This document shows, one piece after another, positions 17,295 through 27,148 of a stretch of 64,000 nucleotides of DNA. How positions within the stretch are numbered: position 1 is the stretch's first letter; every line of letters starts with the position of its first letter. The notes below the pieces were generated by a model that worked only from the letters and a program-made list of their open reading frames with translations, had not been told where the DNA came from and searched no databases. This DNA comes from an uncultured Pelagibacteraceae bacterium (GTDB taxonomy: Bacteria > Pseudomonadota > Alphaproteobacteria > Pelagibacterales > Pelagibacteraceae). The position numbers and the translations under genes are program-made. The stretch covers positions 62,001 through 126,000 of the forward strand of contig CACHRI010000003.1 in NCBI GenBank assembly GCA_902582155.1, in the 5' to 3' direction.

Positions 17295-19631
17295 TTAATT
17301 TGTGGGCGTTGTAATAGTTCCTAAAGGAGAAAAAGTTACCTTGAACATTAAAGAGTCCTCTGGTTCTAAATCTCTATCCCTGTAGAACTCTCTTCTAAAA
17401 GCTACACCGGCTCTTAAACAGTCATTTAAATATTCATAACTTAAATCGTAAAATTCCGCTGAATTTGAAAGCAGGTTCCTCTTTGCTCCGAAGGAAATTT
17501 CTGAATTTACAAAGTTAACCCCAAATTTACTCTGTAAGTATTTTTGATTTCCGATATGTTTATCTTCTTCTAAATAACTTATGTTAAAATTTGTTTCAGG
17601 ATATACGATATCCAAATTAATTTTATTTTTATTAAATTCACTCAAGTTTTGATCAAGTAAAAAATTGTTTGTAATTTTAATATTTTCATTAAAATTGAAA
17701 GAAGTTTCACCGATTATATCAGATAACTTTTCGTTCAGAGTAGATTTTGATGGTAAGTCTCTATTTTCTTTCGCACTTATAACTTGACCAATGCTAAAAC
17801 TAAATTTCTCATTTTTTATTTCTTTATTTTTACCAAGTTCATTTATTTTGTAATCAAATCCTAAGCTTATACTAGAACCTGTGTCTACTTCATCAATGGT
17901 GTTAACTTTATTTAAACTAAATAAATTAGAATTATTTAAGGTTATTGTATTTCCAGATATATTTCTAGAATCATTTGGTGAAATTTTTAATAATATCTTA
18001 GGTTTAAAAATATTAATTTTATTATTGTTAAGTTTGTACAAGCCAAGTTCTGATTTCAAGCCTAATGCTCCATAAAATTCAGATACAGATCCATCAGTTT
18101 TATAATTAGTCTCATTTTTCGCGTCATAATTTATATTTTTAAATAGTCCTAAAAATTCACTTTCAATTCCTAGATTGTTAATCCAACTATTTGAGACCCA
18201 ATTAAATTCGTTTGAAATTACATCTATTTGTTTATCTACGTCGTAATTTTTAACTATTAACTCTGATTTAAAATCGACAATTCCTATATTTTCACTCATA
18301 AAAAGATTTTTTTCTAAGCTAGCTTCTGGATAAATATATTCGTAGCTGTCATTTCCTGTTTTTGATAAATCTTCGAATGCAGCGATTTTAGTATTAAAAA
18401 ACAAATCGTCTTTTTGATAACTATAATCAACAGAATTTTTAATTGTATTATCGAGATAATCAACAAGCAAGGTTTGCAGCTTATTCACTTTCGGATATGT
18501 TTTATTAGAAACATGCTGTAAATTAATATCTAAATTACTAAAATTATTTTCCTCATCAATAAATGTTTTATAAAATCTTGTAAAAAGGTGAGACCTCGAT
18601 CCCGGAGTTTTAAGATTTGATTTTTCCTTGTAACCCTCTGTATAACCCGCATCAAAAACAAAAGATGAATTTTTAAAATCCTGTCTATATTCAGCTAAGT
18701 ATAATGGTTCGTTACTTGTGTGAAAACGTGGAGTAAATGTTATGTCCTTATCCTTAGCTATATTCCAAAAATAAGGAATGTCTACACCTGCTCCAATGTT
18801 AGAACTGTTTGTGAACGTAGGGATTAGAAAACCTGATCTTCTTTCAACAGTTGGATCTGGATGAGAAAACCTCGGAAAATAAAAAATTGGAAAATCATAA
18901 ATTTTTAAAAAAGCATTATTATAATAAACAGTTTTTTTTGAACTATTATGGCTTATTTTTTTTGCTCTAAGTTCCCAAGGGGGACATTTTTCGTTTTCTC
19001 TAAATTTACAAAAAGTAAAAACTCCTTTTTGCATTGTAGAAATATCTTTATTAAAAGACAAACTGTTTGCGAATAATCTTGGATTATTTCTTGGATCCGC
19101 TTTAAATCCATCGTCGTTCAAGAATATTTTTGCGTCTGAACCTATAATTTTTTTCTCTTTTTCATTTATGTATAATTCACTAAATTTATAAATATTTTTT
19201 TTTGTATCTTCGAGCTTTATATCACCTTTGGAAAAAAGAACGTTTTTAATTGAGTTGTAATTAAACATGTTTACTAAAATTATATTACCATCTGGATCTG
19301 TAATTTTTGTTTCAAAATCTGATTTAATGATTTTATTTTTATTATCGAAAATAACATTTTTACTCTCTAAAATGTATTTTTCACTTGTAACTATCTTTGT
19401 GATTCCTTCGCTAGTAAGTAAATCCTCTTTTTTAAAATATTTTGCACTTTCGGCTGATAATGAATTTAAATTTTCATCAATTGCTTCAACGTTTCCACTT
19501 AATATAATTTTGGAGTCTTTTTTATCGATTTTGACCTCTGATGCACTGATGTTTAACTCTTCAGAGTAAGATATGGAAGTAAATAATGATAACAAAGTTA
19601 TTTTAAATATTATTAAAATTTTATTTTTCAT
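17295..19631 (-). CDS. lptD: LPS-assembly protein LptD
   Basis: This 778-residue outer-membrane protein has a signal peptide (about residues 1-23), an OstA-type N-terminal beta-jellyroll (LNISASEVKID through about residue 150) and a long C-terminal beta-barrel. The CPPWELRAKKI region, with YFPRFSHPDPTVERRSGFLIP shortly after, is the typical alphaproteobacterial LptD junction. LptD inserts LPS in the outer leaflet. It is encoded with lptF and lptG, so the operon codes for both ends of the LPS bridge. Confidence 0.94.
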   Translation of the reverse strand: MKNKILIIFKITLLSLFTSISYSEELNISASEVKIDKKDSKIILSGNVEAIDENLNSLSAESAKYFKKEDLLTSEGITKIVTSEKYILESKNVIFDNKNKIIKSDFETKITDPDGNIILVNMFNYNSIKNVLFSKGDIKLEDTKKNIYKFSELYINEKEKKIIGSDAKIFLNDDGFKADPRNNPRLFANSLSFNKDISTMQKGVFTFCKFRENEKCPPWELRAKKISHNSSKKTVYYNNAFLKIYDFPIFYFPRFSHPDPTVERRSGFLIPTFTNSSNIGAGVDIPYFWNIAKDKDITFTPRFHTSNEPLYLAEYRQDFKNSSFVFDAGYTEGYKEKSNLKTPGSRSHLFTRFYKTFIDEENNFSNLDINLQHVSNKTYPKVNKLQTLLVDYLDNTIKNSVDYSYQKDDLFFNTKIAAFEDLSKTGNDSYEYIYPEASLEKNLFMSENIGIVDFKSELIVKNYDVDKQIDVISNEFNWVSNSWINNLGIESEFLGLFKNINYDAKNETNYKTDGSVSEFYGALGLKSELGLYKLNNNKINIFKPKILLKISPNDSRNISGNTITLNNSNLFSLNKVNTIDEVDTGSSISLGFDYKINELGKNKEIKNEKFSFSIGQVISAKENRDLPSKSTLNEKLSDIIGETSFNFNENIKITNNFLLDQNLSEFNKNKINLDIVYPETNFNISYLEEDKHIGNQKYLQSKFGVNFVNSEISFGAKRNLLSNSAEFYDLSYEYLNDCLRAGVAFRREFYRDRDLEPEDSLMFKVTFSPLGTITTPTN

Positions 19632-20712
19632 TAATTTGTAATAGTCCTACGGCATTAGTTAAACTTATTATTATAACTGGTAACCAAACAGATATTTCAG
19701 GAGGAATTCTATCAGATTTCCCTAAGGCAACAGATAAATCCTTTAAATAATAAATAATAGCACAAGATAAAACAGCTATCATAAGATACTTTATGTTATT
19801 AGAATTCCGATTATTGATTGTAAATATTGCAGCTAAAACAGTCATTAAAGCAAGAAAAAAAGGCAATGCAAAAAAAGAATTAATTTTTTCTGAAATTGTT
19901 GTTTTTTCATAACCTCTTATAATCAATTTTTTATTTTCTGTTATAAGTTCGTAGAAGGATATTGTGTCAAGATTTTTAAATAAATTATTTAATTTGTTAA
20001 CATTGTAAAAAGATTTGAACGTATAATTAGGCTTTTTTATTAAATCTATATTTCCTTGTTGATCAAAATTAAATACTTTAGGATTTTTTAAGAGCCAATT
20101 ATTATCAGTAATATCGGCTTTTTCTGCTTCAATTCTCTGTTTTACAAAATTTTCGCTAGACACAACATTTATAGAAACATTAATTAGATCATTATTTTCT
20201 AATCTTTTTGCATTGATTATGTATAAATCATTATTTTTTGTTTCTTTAATCCAAACACCGTTTCTATTTATAGTTACTAAATGATCAGTATCTTTAGAAT
20301 AATTTGATTTTGTTTTCTCATAATACTTTACCATATTCGATGTTATTGGATTTACTAATATTAAAATTATTATGCCCCATAAAAAAGAAATAGAACTTAT
20401 TATAAAAATTATTTTTACGTTAGAGTAACCAAAAACTTTTAAAGTAAGTAATTCATTACTATTTTTGATTGAAATAAAAAATACCATCGCTGTTATAAAA
20501 ATTATAAAAGGCATTAAGTTAATGAAAATCAAATTAGGTATATAAGACAAAGTTAATATAATTGGTAAAAATAAACTTTCATTTGAATTTTTGAAAAATT
20601 CAACTTCCTCAAATAGGTTAAGTATAAGCCCTAAACAAAAAGATATTAATAAAATATTGAAAAAAACTTTAGTATAACTATTTATTAAGTAATTATTAAT
20701 TGTATTATTCAC
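19621..20712 (-). CDS. lptG: LPS export permease LptG
   Basis: This 363-residue YjgP/YjgQ-family permease has six predicted membrane helices, three on each side of a periplasmic jellyroll domain (about residues 125-265). Together with LptF and the ATPase LptB it extracts LPS from the inner membrane. It is assigned as LptG because it is the second permease gene, after lptF, with a 4-bp overlap. The two paralogues are similar enough that F and G could be swapped, though gene order supports this call. Confidence 0.9.
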   Translation of the reverse strand: MNNTINNYLINSYTKVFFNILLISFCLGLILNLFEEVEFFKNSNESLFLPIILTLSYIPNLIFINLMPFIIFITAMVFFISIKNSNELLTLKVFGYSNVKIIFIISSISFLWGIIILILVNPITSNMVKYYEKTKSNYSKDTDHLVTINRNGVWIKETKNNDLYIINAKRLENNDLINVSINVVSSENFVKQRIEAEKADITDNNWLLKNPKVFNFDQQGNIDLIKKPNYTFKSFYNVNKLNNLFKNLDTISFYELITENKKLIIRGYEKTTISEKINSFFALPFFLALMTVLAAIFTINNRNSNNIKYLMIAVLSCAIIYYLKDLSVALGKSDRIPPEISVWLPVIIISLTNAVGLLQINEK

Positions 20713-21851
20713 GTAAGCTCACTCCTAAATCTTGTTATCAAAATAAAATATAATATTGGAGAAAGTAAAAAAGGTACCAAAAAGTATGTATAAAAATTTA
20801 ATTTTGATAATCCGGAATATCTTACTAGTAATTCGGAGAGTACCAAAAGAAAAAAACTCACTATAAAAAATATATATCTGTTAGCGATTTTAATTTTTTT
20901 ATTTTTTTTATAAACTAGCAAAAATGAAATTAAAATTGAAACTAATGGAATATAAAGTGGCATTACAATTCTTCTTGAAAAAGTTTCTATTACAATCGAA
21001 ATATTATTTTTTGGACAATTTTTAACATATTGATCAGACATGTTTTTAAGGTAATAATTTTTTAGACAACTTAAGATTTTCAAAGTAGAAGTTTCTTGAA
21101 TCTTTACATCTTTAATAACTCTATTGTCAAGATTTTCAAAGTTGAGCAAGGTTTTATTAAATTGAATAATACGAACAGTGTTATCATTTTCAAATGATTG
21201 AATAACACCTTTCTCAAGAATAATTTTATTTTTATCAATTATTCCACTTTCAGCTATGATTGTTTGATTTTTTGATGAACCTTTTTCTGGTAAAAGATTA
21301 TTAAGATTATTACCTTCGTCTTTAATAAAAATATCTTTAACTAAGTTATCTTTTTTTTCCCCAATGTAAAATGTTAACCCTTTAAAGGTATCAGCAAAAA
21401 TATTTGGTTTGAGCAGGTTACTTACTGTATCAACACCAGATTCTTTAATAAGGTTTCTAGATTTATTTAGCGCTGTCGGAGTAATAATTGTGGAAAATAT
21501 TATGTAAACTAATAACACCATTAAAGATATTCTGAAAAATAGGTTTGAAATTTGAGATTTAGAAATACCTGATGTCCATAATACTAAAAGCTCATTTTGT
21601 CTCTCAAGCTTAATAATTGTAAAAAAAATTGCTAATAAAAAACTGAGAGGAATAAATTTTGTAATTATATTGGTTAAATTTAGTAGAGAATATATAAAGT
21701 ACGTGGAAGTTGAATACCCACTATCAACAATTAAATCTAAAAAATTTACCGCTCTTACTGTCCATGCTATTAAAGATAGAGAAAATATTATAAGAACGAA
21801 AAACTTGATTAATTCGACGGTTATATAGTTATAAATTTTGTTTTTTACCAT
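20709..21851 (-). CDS. lptF: LPS export permease LptF
   Basis: This 380-residue permease of the YjgP/YjgQ family has two triplets of membrane helices flanking a periplasmic beta-domain (about residues 120-290). The loop between helices 2 and 3 has the conserved LERQNELLVLWTSGIS coupling-helix sequence that contacts the LptB ATPase. It is the first gene of the lptF-lptG-lptD-surA-pdxA-ksgA unit and is divergent from pepA. Confidence 0.91.
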   Translation of the reverse strand: MVKNKIYNYITVELIKFFVLIIFSLSLIAWTVRAVNFLDLIVDSGYSTSTYFIYSLLNLTNIITKFIPLSFLLAIFFTIIKLERQNELLVLWTSGISKSQISNLFFRISLMVLLVYIIFSTIITPTALNKSRNLIKESGVDTVSNLLKPNIFADTFKGLTFYIGEKKDNLVKDIFIKDEGNNLNNLLPEKGSSKNQTIIAESGIIDKNKIILEKGVIQSFENDNTVRIIQFNKTLLNFENLDNRVIKDVKIQETSTLKILSCLKNYYLKNMSDQYVKNCPKNNISIVIETFSRRIVMPLYIPLVSILISFLLVYKKNKKIKIANRYIFFIVSFFLLVLSELLVRYSGLSKLNFYTYFLVPFLLSPILYFILITRFRSELT

Positions 21852-21902
21852 TAGAATTTGATGTATATAAATAATGCAACTTTAAATAAAACTCAACCTA
21901 TG

Positions 21903-21936
21903 ATAGTACACTATGACTAATATTTCATTGAAATAT
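21903..21936. promoter_or_regulatory. Paired inverted repeats in the lptF/pepA divergent spacer
   Basis: The 132-bp spacer holds ATAGT-AC-ACTAT (21903-21914) and ATATTTC-ATT-GAAATAT (21920-21936, 7-bp arms, 3-bp spacer). Both are operator-like symmetric sites between the divergent lptF and pepA starts. No regulator is identified, and palindromes are less surprising in AT-rich DNA. Confidence 0.4.
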
Positions 21937-21983
21937 GACGTATTCGAACATATATACCATTTAACCCTATTAATTTAAAATTT

Positions 21984-23441
21984 ATGTCTATTAAAATCAA
22001 CTACTCAAAAAAACCAAGCGCCAAATCATCGGCAAATCTTGTCCTATTCTCTAATGAGAAGTTTAAAATAAACGATTTAAAAAGATTCCTTACCGACTCT
22101 GAATTTTCTTACATAAATGATTTATCAAAAACGATAGATTTAAAAAAAAATTTATTTGTCTTTGAGCTTAATTCCAAAAAAAAGATCGTTCTTATATCTG
22201 TTAAAAGTAATTTAAAAACATCAGATATAGAAAATTTAGGAGCTGAATTTTACGGGCGAGTAAATTATGGAAAGGATAGCGAGTATAACATTATCTCTGA
22301 TAGTGTTATTGAAAAGAAAAATATTTTTTTAGGTCATTTTCTACATGGTCTAAAATTAAAATCTTATGAATTTAAAAAATATAAATCTAAAAAAGATACA
22401 AGAGTAATCTCTATCAATATAGTAGGAAGTAAAAATATACCTTCAATCAAAGATCAAATAAAATTTAAAGCATTAGAAGAGGGAACTTTTTATGCAAGAG
22501 ATTTAGTTTCCGAACCTGGCAATATTTTACATCCTGATGAATACGCTAAAAGATTGAGCTCGCTAAAGAAATTTGGACTGAAAATAAATATATTCGATGA
22601 AAAAAAATTAAAAAAGCTTGGCATGAATGCTCTATTAGGAGTAGGCCAGGGAAGCATAAGAGGATCGTATCTTGTAACAATGGAATGGAATGGTGCTAAA
22701 AAAAATACAAAGCCTTTAGCATTTGTTGGAAAGGGTGTTTGTTTCGACACGGGCGGTTATTCTTTAAAGCCGGCAAGATTTATGGAAGACATGACTTATG
22801 ATATGGCAGGTTCAGCTACTGTGGTAGGCCTAATGAAAAGTCTAGCACTAAGAAAAGCAAAAATTAATGCAGTAGGAGTTGTTGGACTTGTAGAGAACAT
22901 GGTGAGCGGGAACGCTCAAAGACCTGGAGATATAGTTAGGTCTTACAGCGGTAAGACAATCGAGGTATTAAATACTGATGCAGAAGGAAGGTTAGTATTA
23001 GCTGATGCACTTACTTTTACTGAAAAAAAATATAAACCACAATTCATTGTTGACCTAGCTACATTAACAGGTGCGATTATAGTTTGTTTAGGATCGGAAT
23101 ATGCCGGACTATTTTCTAATGATGATAAATTATCCAAACAAATATTTAATGCTGGTGAAAAGGTTGAAGAAAAAGTCTGGAGAATGCCTCTACATAAAAA
23201 TTATGATAAACTTATGGATTCAAAAAACGCAGATATGCAAAACATTAATTATGTTGGTGGGGCCGGATCAACAACGGCTGCCCAATTTTTACAGAGATTT
23301 ATTCTTAACAAAACTCCATGGGCTCATTTAGATATAGCTGGAATGGCATTTTCAAAGTATGGTGGTGCCTTAAATTCAGGTGGAGCAACTGGATTTGGCG
23401 TTAGGTTATTAAATCAATTAATTGAGGAGAATTATGAGTGA
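21984..23441 (+). CDS. pepA: Leucyl aminopeptidase (M17)
   Basis: This 485-residue dizinc aminopeptidase has an N-terminal regulatory domain (about residues 1-165) and a catalytic domain. The latter contains GKGVCFDTGGYSLKP (Lys and Asp ligands), DMAGSATVVG and the signature NTDAEGRL. It removes N-terminal residues from peptides in the cytosol. Divergence from lptF is the common alphaproteobacterial arrangement. The stop overlaps ndk by 8 bp. Confidence 0.96.
   Translation: MSIKINYSKKPSAKSSANLVLFSNEKFKINDLKRFLTDSEFSYINDLSKTIDLKKNLFVFELNSKKKIVLISVKSNLKTSDIENLGAEFYGRVNYGKDSEYNIISDSVIEKKNIFLGHFLHGLKLKSYEFKKYKSKKDTRVISINIVGSKNIPSIKDQIKFKALEEGTFYARDLVSEPGNILHPDEYAKRLSSLKKFGLKINIFDEKKLKKLGMNALLGVGQGSIRGSYLVTMEWNGAKKNTKPLAFVGKGVCFDTGGYSLKPARFMEDMTYDMAGSATVVGLMKSLALRKAKINAVGVVGLVENMVSGNAQRPGDIVRSYSGKTIEVLNTDAEGRLVLADALTFTEKKYKPQFIVDLATLTGAIIVCLGSEYAGLFSNDDKLSKQIFNAGEKVEEKVWRMPLHKNYDKLMDSKNADMQNINYVGGAGSTTAAQFLQRFILNKTPWAHLDIAGMAFSKYGGALNSGGATGFGVRLLNQLIEENYE
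23424..23430 (+). promoter_or_regulatory. Strong ribosome-binding site for ndk
   Basis: GAGGAGA lies 3 nt before the ATG at 23434, inside the end of pepA. It decides the ndk start and rejects the ORF-track TTG four codons earlier, which falls on the same sequence. Confidence 0.75.
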
Positions 23442-23841
23442 GAAAGAAAAAACTTTATCAATTATAAAACCAGATGCAGTTGAAAGAAATTTATCCGAAA
23501 AAATTAAGTCTATTTTTTTACAAAATAATCTATCGATTTTAGAGTCAAAAAAACTTCATGTGTCAAAAGATGAAGCAGCAGAATTTTATAAGGTACACCA
23601 ATCAAAACCTTTCTATGATCAATTATGTGGGTACCTATCTTCAGGACCAATTGAAGTTTTAGTTCTTGAAGGAGAAAATGCTGTTCTTAAAAATAGGGAG
23701 TTAATGGGGGCTACTGATCCAAAAAATGCTGAGGAGGGTACAATTAGAAAGTTATATGGAATTTCAATTGATAAAAACTCTGTGCATGGTTCAGATTCGA
23801 AAGATAATGCGTCAAAGGAAATAAGTTTTTTTTTTAAATAA
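23434..23841 (+). CDS. ndk: Nucleoside diphosphate kinase
   Basis: This 135-residue kinase balances nucleoside triphosphates by phosphotransfer through the active-site His118 in NSVHGSDS. The N-terminal TLSIIKPDAVERN is diagnostic. I use the ATG at 23434, which has the GAGGAG site; the ORF-track version adds four residues. It overlaps pepA by 8 bp. holC, which often separates pepA and ndk in Proteobacteria, is absent. Confidence 0.96.
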   Translation: MSEKEKTLSIIKPDAVERNLSEKIKSIFLQNNLSILESKKLHVSKDEAAEFYKVHQSKPFYDQLCGYLSSGPIEVLVLEGENAVLKNRELMGATDPKNAEEGTIRKLYGISIDKNSVHGSDSKDNASKEISFFFK

Positions 23842-23845
23842 AAAA

Positions 23846-24403
23846 TTAGTTAAATTCTTTAATTAAAGCTTCAGAAAAAGCTTTGTATTCGAGTAACTGA
23901 GTCTTTCTTTTTAATGTCGATATATTGTCTGTTTTTTTAATATAAAAAAACTTTTTTACTATAATTTTACCGCCATCAAGTTTTTCATTTACATAATGTA
24001 CCGTACAACCAGTTTTTTTTTCTTTATTCGATAATACTCTTTCAAAAGTATTTAAACCCTTAAATTTTGGAAGAAGAGAGGGGTGAATATTTATTATCTT
24101 TTTTCCAAAACTCCGTATAAATTTTTTTGACAAAATCTTCATATATCCAGCTAAAATAATAATATCAATTCTAAAATCCTTTAATTTCTTTAGTACAATT
24201 TTTTCACTCAATAGCTCTCTGTTTTTAAATATTAAAAAAGGAATAGACCATTTTTTTGCGTATTTAAGTCCCTCCGCTGATTTATTATTACTAATTATTA
24301 AATTAATTTTTAGTGGAAAATTATAGTTATTTGAATTTAATATTATTTTTCTTAGATTTGATCCGCGGCCAGATATAAATACGCATGCCTTTTTTTTTAC
24401 CAT
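23846..24403 (-). CDS. purN: Phosphoribosylglycinamide formyltransferase
   Basis: This 185-residue GART enzyme transfers formyl from 10-formyl-tetrahydrofolate to GAR, the third step of purine synthesis. The phosphate-binding SGRGSN is near residue 11, and catalytic NIHPSLLP and the folate-site LDGGKII are visible. Its start overlaps the purM end by 7 bp. Only 4 bp separate its stop from that of convergent ndk. Confidence 0.95.
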   Translation of the reverse strand: MVKKKACVFISGRGSNLRKIILNSNNYNFPLKINLIISNNKSAEGLKYAKKWSIPFLIFKNRELLSEKIVLKKLKDFRIDIIILAGYMKILSKKFIRSFGKKIINIHPSLLPKFKGLNTFERVLSNKEKKTGCTVHYVNEKLDGGKIIVKKFFYIKKTDNISTLKRKTQLLEYKAFSEALIKEFN

Positions 24404-25425
24404 GAGAGTTTATTTTGCAAATTTAATCTTTTTTTATTTTTAGAAATATATCCAATTATATAAGGCATGTATTTTTTACTGAAATATTTTTTTATTTTTT
24501 TAACATTTCTTTTATTTGTTATTAGACAAAATCCAATGCCACAGTTAAATGTTCTAAGCATTTCTAAATCAGAAACATTTTTTGATTTTAACCAAGAAAA
24601 AACGTTCAATATTTTTATTTTACTTAAGTCAATATTCGCAGAATAATTATCAGGAATTGACCTAATAATATTTTCAATTATTCCACCGCCAGTAATATTA
24701 GCGGCAGAATGTATCAAATTGTTTTTACATAATTTTAAAATTTCACTTACATAAATTTTGGTAGGAGTGAGCAAGTTTTTTTTTATTTTTGGTGGTGGAT
24801 TATTATTTTTTAAAATTGATCTCACAAGAGTATAACCATTAGAATGAATACCTGAGGAGGGAATTCCTAAAATTACATCCCCACTTTTGACGTTATCTTT
24901 TTTTAAAAGTTTCTTCTTTGAAACTATACCAACACTAAATCCAGCTAGATCAAATTTATCTTTTTTGTAAATACCCGACATCTCGGCTGTTTCTCCCCCA
25001 ATAAGATCACAGTTAGATATTTTGCATCCCTTTATGATGCCTGAAATTATTTTTTTTAATTTTTTCATCTTTATTTTATCGATAGCAATATAATCTAAAA
25101 AAAATAAAGGTTTTGCTCCTTGCACTATTAAATCATTTACACACATAGCCACTAGATCAATACCAATTGTTTCTAATTTATTATATTTGTTTGAAAGCTC
25201 TAGCTTGGTACCTACGCCATCTGTACATGAAACTATAAGTGGATCTTTAATGTTATTATTCGATATATCAAAAATGGATCCAAAAGATCCAATATTATTT
25301 TGTTTTTTGCTCTTTTTCCCTTTTTTGACATTTTTGTTTGTTATTTTGCTTAAATGTTTGACAAAATCATTTCCCAAGGAAATATCAACGCCGCTATTTT
25401 TATAACTATAGAGTTTTTTTTTCAT
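24397..25425 (-). CDS. purM: Phosphoribosylformylglycinamidine cyclo-ligase
   Basis: This 342-residue AIR synthetase closes the imidazole ring in step five of purine synthesis. Conserved landmarks are YKNSGVDI at the N terminus, DGVGTKLELS, GGETAEMSG and HSNGYTLVR. It heads the purM-purN pair and is divergent from the DUF2066 gene with only 24 bp between starts, matching the purN-purM/DUF2066-hda neighbourhood known in other Proteobacteria. Confidence 0.95.
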   Translation of the reverse strand: MKKKLYSYKNSGVDISLGNDFVKHLSKITNKNVKKGKKSKKQNNIGSFGSIFDISNNNIKDPLIVSCTDGVGTKLELSNKYNKLETIGIDLVAMCVNDLIVQGAKPLFFLDYIAIDKIKMKKLKKIISGIIKGCKISNCDLIGGETAEMSGIYKKDKFDLAGFSVGIVSKKKLLKKDNVKSGDVILGIPSSGIHSNGYTLVRSILKNNNPPPKIKKNLLTPTKIYVSEILKLCKNNLIHSAANITGGGIIENIIRSIPDNYSANIDLSKIKILNVFSWLKSKNVSDLEMLRTFNCGIGFCLITNKRNVKKIKKYFSKKYMPYIIGYISKNKKRLNLQNKLSW

Positions 25426-25449
25426 CGATAATAATGATAATTAATAATA

Positions 25450-26490
25450 ATGAAAATTATTAAACTTTTATTACTTATAATAATGATTTTATTTAAAACT
25501 GGAAATGTTTTATCTACAGAAAGTCTTTTTACTGTTAATAATATTAAAATTGATGTTAATTCCTATAAAAATAAAGATGGATTGATAAATCTTGCTTTTA
25601 AAAAAGGTTTTGAAAAACTCAATAAAAGAATTTTATTAAGAGGGGATTATCAAAAAGTAGAAAATACAAATATTCGAAGAATAAAAAATTTGGTGTCACA
25701 CTACCAAATTATTAAAAATGATTTAAATCAAAATTTACAATTTATATCTGTTAATGTTTTTTTTAAGAGAGATAAAATGTATGAATTTTATAATGAAAAG
25801 AATATTAAATATAGCGATATTAGCGATAAAAACTTAGAGATATTACCAATACTGATAAAGGATAATGAAACATTAATTTACGAGAAAAATTATTTCTATA
25901 AAAACTGGAATAAAAAATCCCAAGAAAATAAAGATGATTTAGAAATTATAGAATATTTATTACCAATTGAGAGTATAGAAATTATAGAAGAAATAGAAAA
26001 AAACTTCAGAAATTTAGAAACCTTAAATTTAAAAAGAATATTTGATGATGAAGAAAAAGATCATTTATTTATTGTTATTAACTATAAAGAAATAGAAACA
26101 AAAATATTTATTAAAGGCGTAATATCGTCAAAAAAAGTTGTAAAGAATTTATCTTTTAAAACAGAAAAAATAGATTATGAAAAAATATCAATTTTCTTAA
26201 AAAAAGAGATTTTAGAGCTTATTAAAAAACAAAACATTGTTGATATAGGAACTCCATCTTTTTTAAATATAAATCTTAAAATTGCTAAACAAAACGATTT
26301 ATTTTTGTTCCAAAACATTCTTAATCAGATTGATTTAATTGAAAATTTTCATGTAACAGAATTTAATAATAGATTTGCAAGCGTTAAGATAAAATATTAC
26401 GGTAAAACAAACATTTTAAAAGAAAAATTAGAAAAAAAAAAATTGATATTGAGTTTAAATAATAATAAGTGGAGCGTAAGGATAGATTAG
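25450..26490 (+). CDS. DUF2066-like secreted protein
   Basis: This 346-residue protein has a signal peptide (about residues 1-22). The sequence after it is divergent, with the opening NIKIDVNSYKNKDGLINLAF resembling DUF2066 proteins. I assign the family mainly from context: in many Proteobacteria a DUF2066 gene lies between divergent purM and hda, as here. Function is unknown; a periplasmic location is likely. It ends 1 bp before the hda start codon. Confidence 0.6.
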   Translation: MKIIKLLLLIIMILFKTGNVLSTESLFTVNNIKIDVNSYKNKDGLINLAFKKGFEKLNKRILLRGDYQKVENTNIRRIKNLVSHYQIIKNDLNQNLQFISVNVFFKRDKMYEFYNEKNIKYSDISDKNLEILPILIKDNETLIYEKNYFYKNWNKKSQENKDDLEIIEYLLPIESIEIIEEIEKNFRNLETLNLKRIFDDEEKDHLFIVINYKEIETKIFIKGVISSKKVVKNLSFKTEKIDYEKISIFLKKEILELIKKQNIVDIGTPSFLNINLKIAKQNDLFLFQNILNQIDLIENFHVTEFNNRFASVKIKYYGKTNILKEKLEKKKLILSLNNNKWSVRID

Positions 26491-26491
26491 A

Positions 26492-27148
26492 TTGAGCCAA
26501 TTAGTTTTTAAATTTCCGTTTAAGGCAAGTTATTTTGAAAAAGATTTTTTTGTATCCTCTAATAATTTTGAAGCTTATAAACTTATAGAAAGTTGGCCAA
26601 AGTGGCCTGACAAACGAATAAACATCATTGGACCCAGCGGATGCGGAAAAACCCATCTTATAAACATACTCTCAAAAAAAACAAAGTTGTTAAGTATTGA
26701 AGCTAAAGATTTTAATAAAGATATAGATAATAGAATTATGGAAGTTGATTGTTTAATCATCGACAATTATGACGAGAATATCGAAGAAAAACTTCTTTAT
26801 TCAATGATTAACCATTTATCTCAATTAAACAAATATGTAATCATTAACTCTAAGAAAAGTTTAAAAAAATTTAATATTAACCTTACTGACCTAAAATCAA
26901 GATTTGAAAGTTTCTTTGAAATATATATTGGTCTCCCTACAGATGAATTAATAAAAGTGATTATAGTAAAAACATTTTCTGATAAACAAATCCAATTAAG
27001 TAACAAAAACCTTGAATTTATAATCAAAAATATTGATAGATCGTATGAAAAAATATCAAAATTTACTAAAGATATTGACAATATATCTTTATCTACTGGT
27101 AAATCGATAAATATTAATTTAATAAAAAAAGTATTAAAAAATGAATAA
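26492..27148 (+). CDS. hda: Hda/DnaA-homologous regulatory AAA+ protein
   Basis: This 218-residue protein is related to the AAA+ part of DnaA but lacks the DNA-binding domain IV. The P-loop GPSGCGKT is at 47-54, followed by Walker B CLIIDNYDE and sensor regions. Residues 3-9 (QLVFKFP) look like the sliding-clamp binding motif by which Hda docks on DnaN to stimulate DnaA-ATP hydrolysis after replication starts. The start is TTG, matching the N terminus of relatives (QL...FP, then SN and W-P-W-P landmarks). The end overlaps aspS by 8 bp. Confidence 0.87.
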   Translation: MSQLVFKFPFKASYFEKDFFVSSNNFEAYKLIESWPKWPDKRINIIGPSGCGKTHLINILSKKTKLLSIEAKDFNKDIDNRIMEVDCLIIDNYDENIEEKLLYSMINHLSQLNKYVIINSKKSLKKFNINLTDLKSRFESFFEIYIGLPTDELIKVIIVKTFSDKQIQLSNKNLEFIIKNIDRSYEKISKFTKDIDNISLSTGKSININLIKKVLKNE

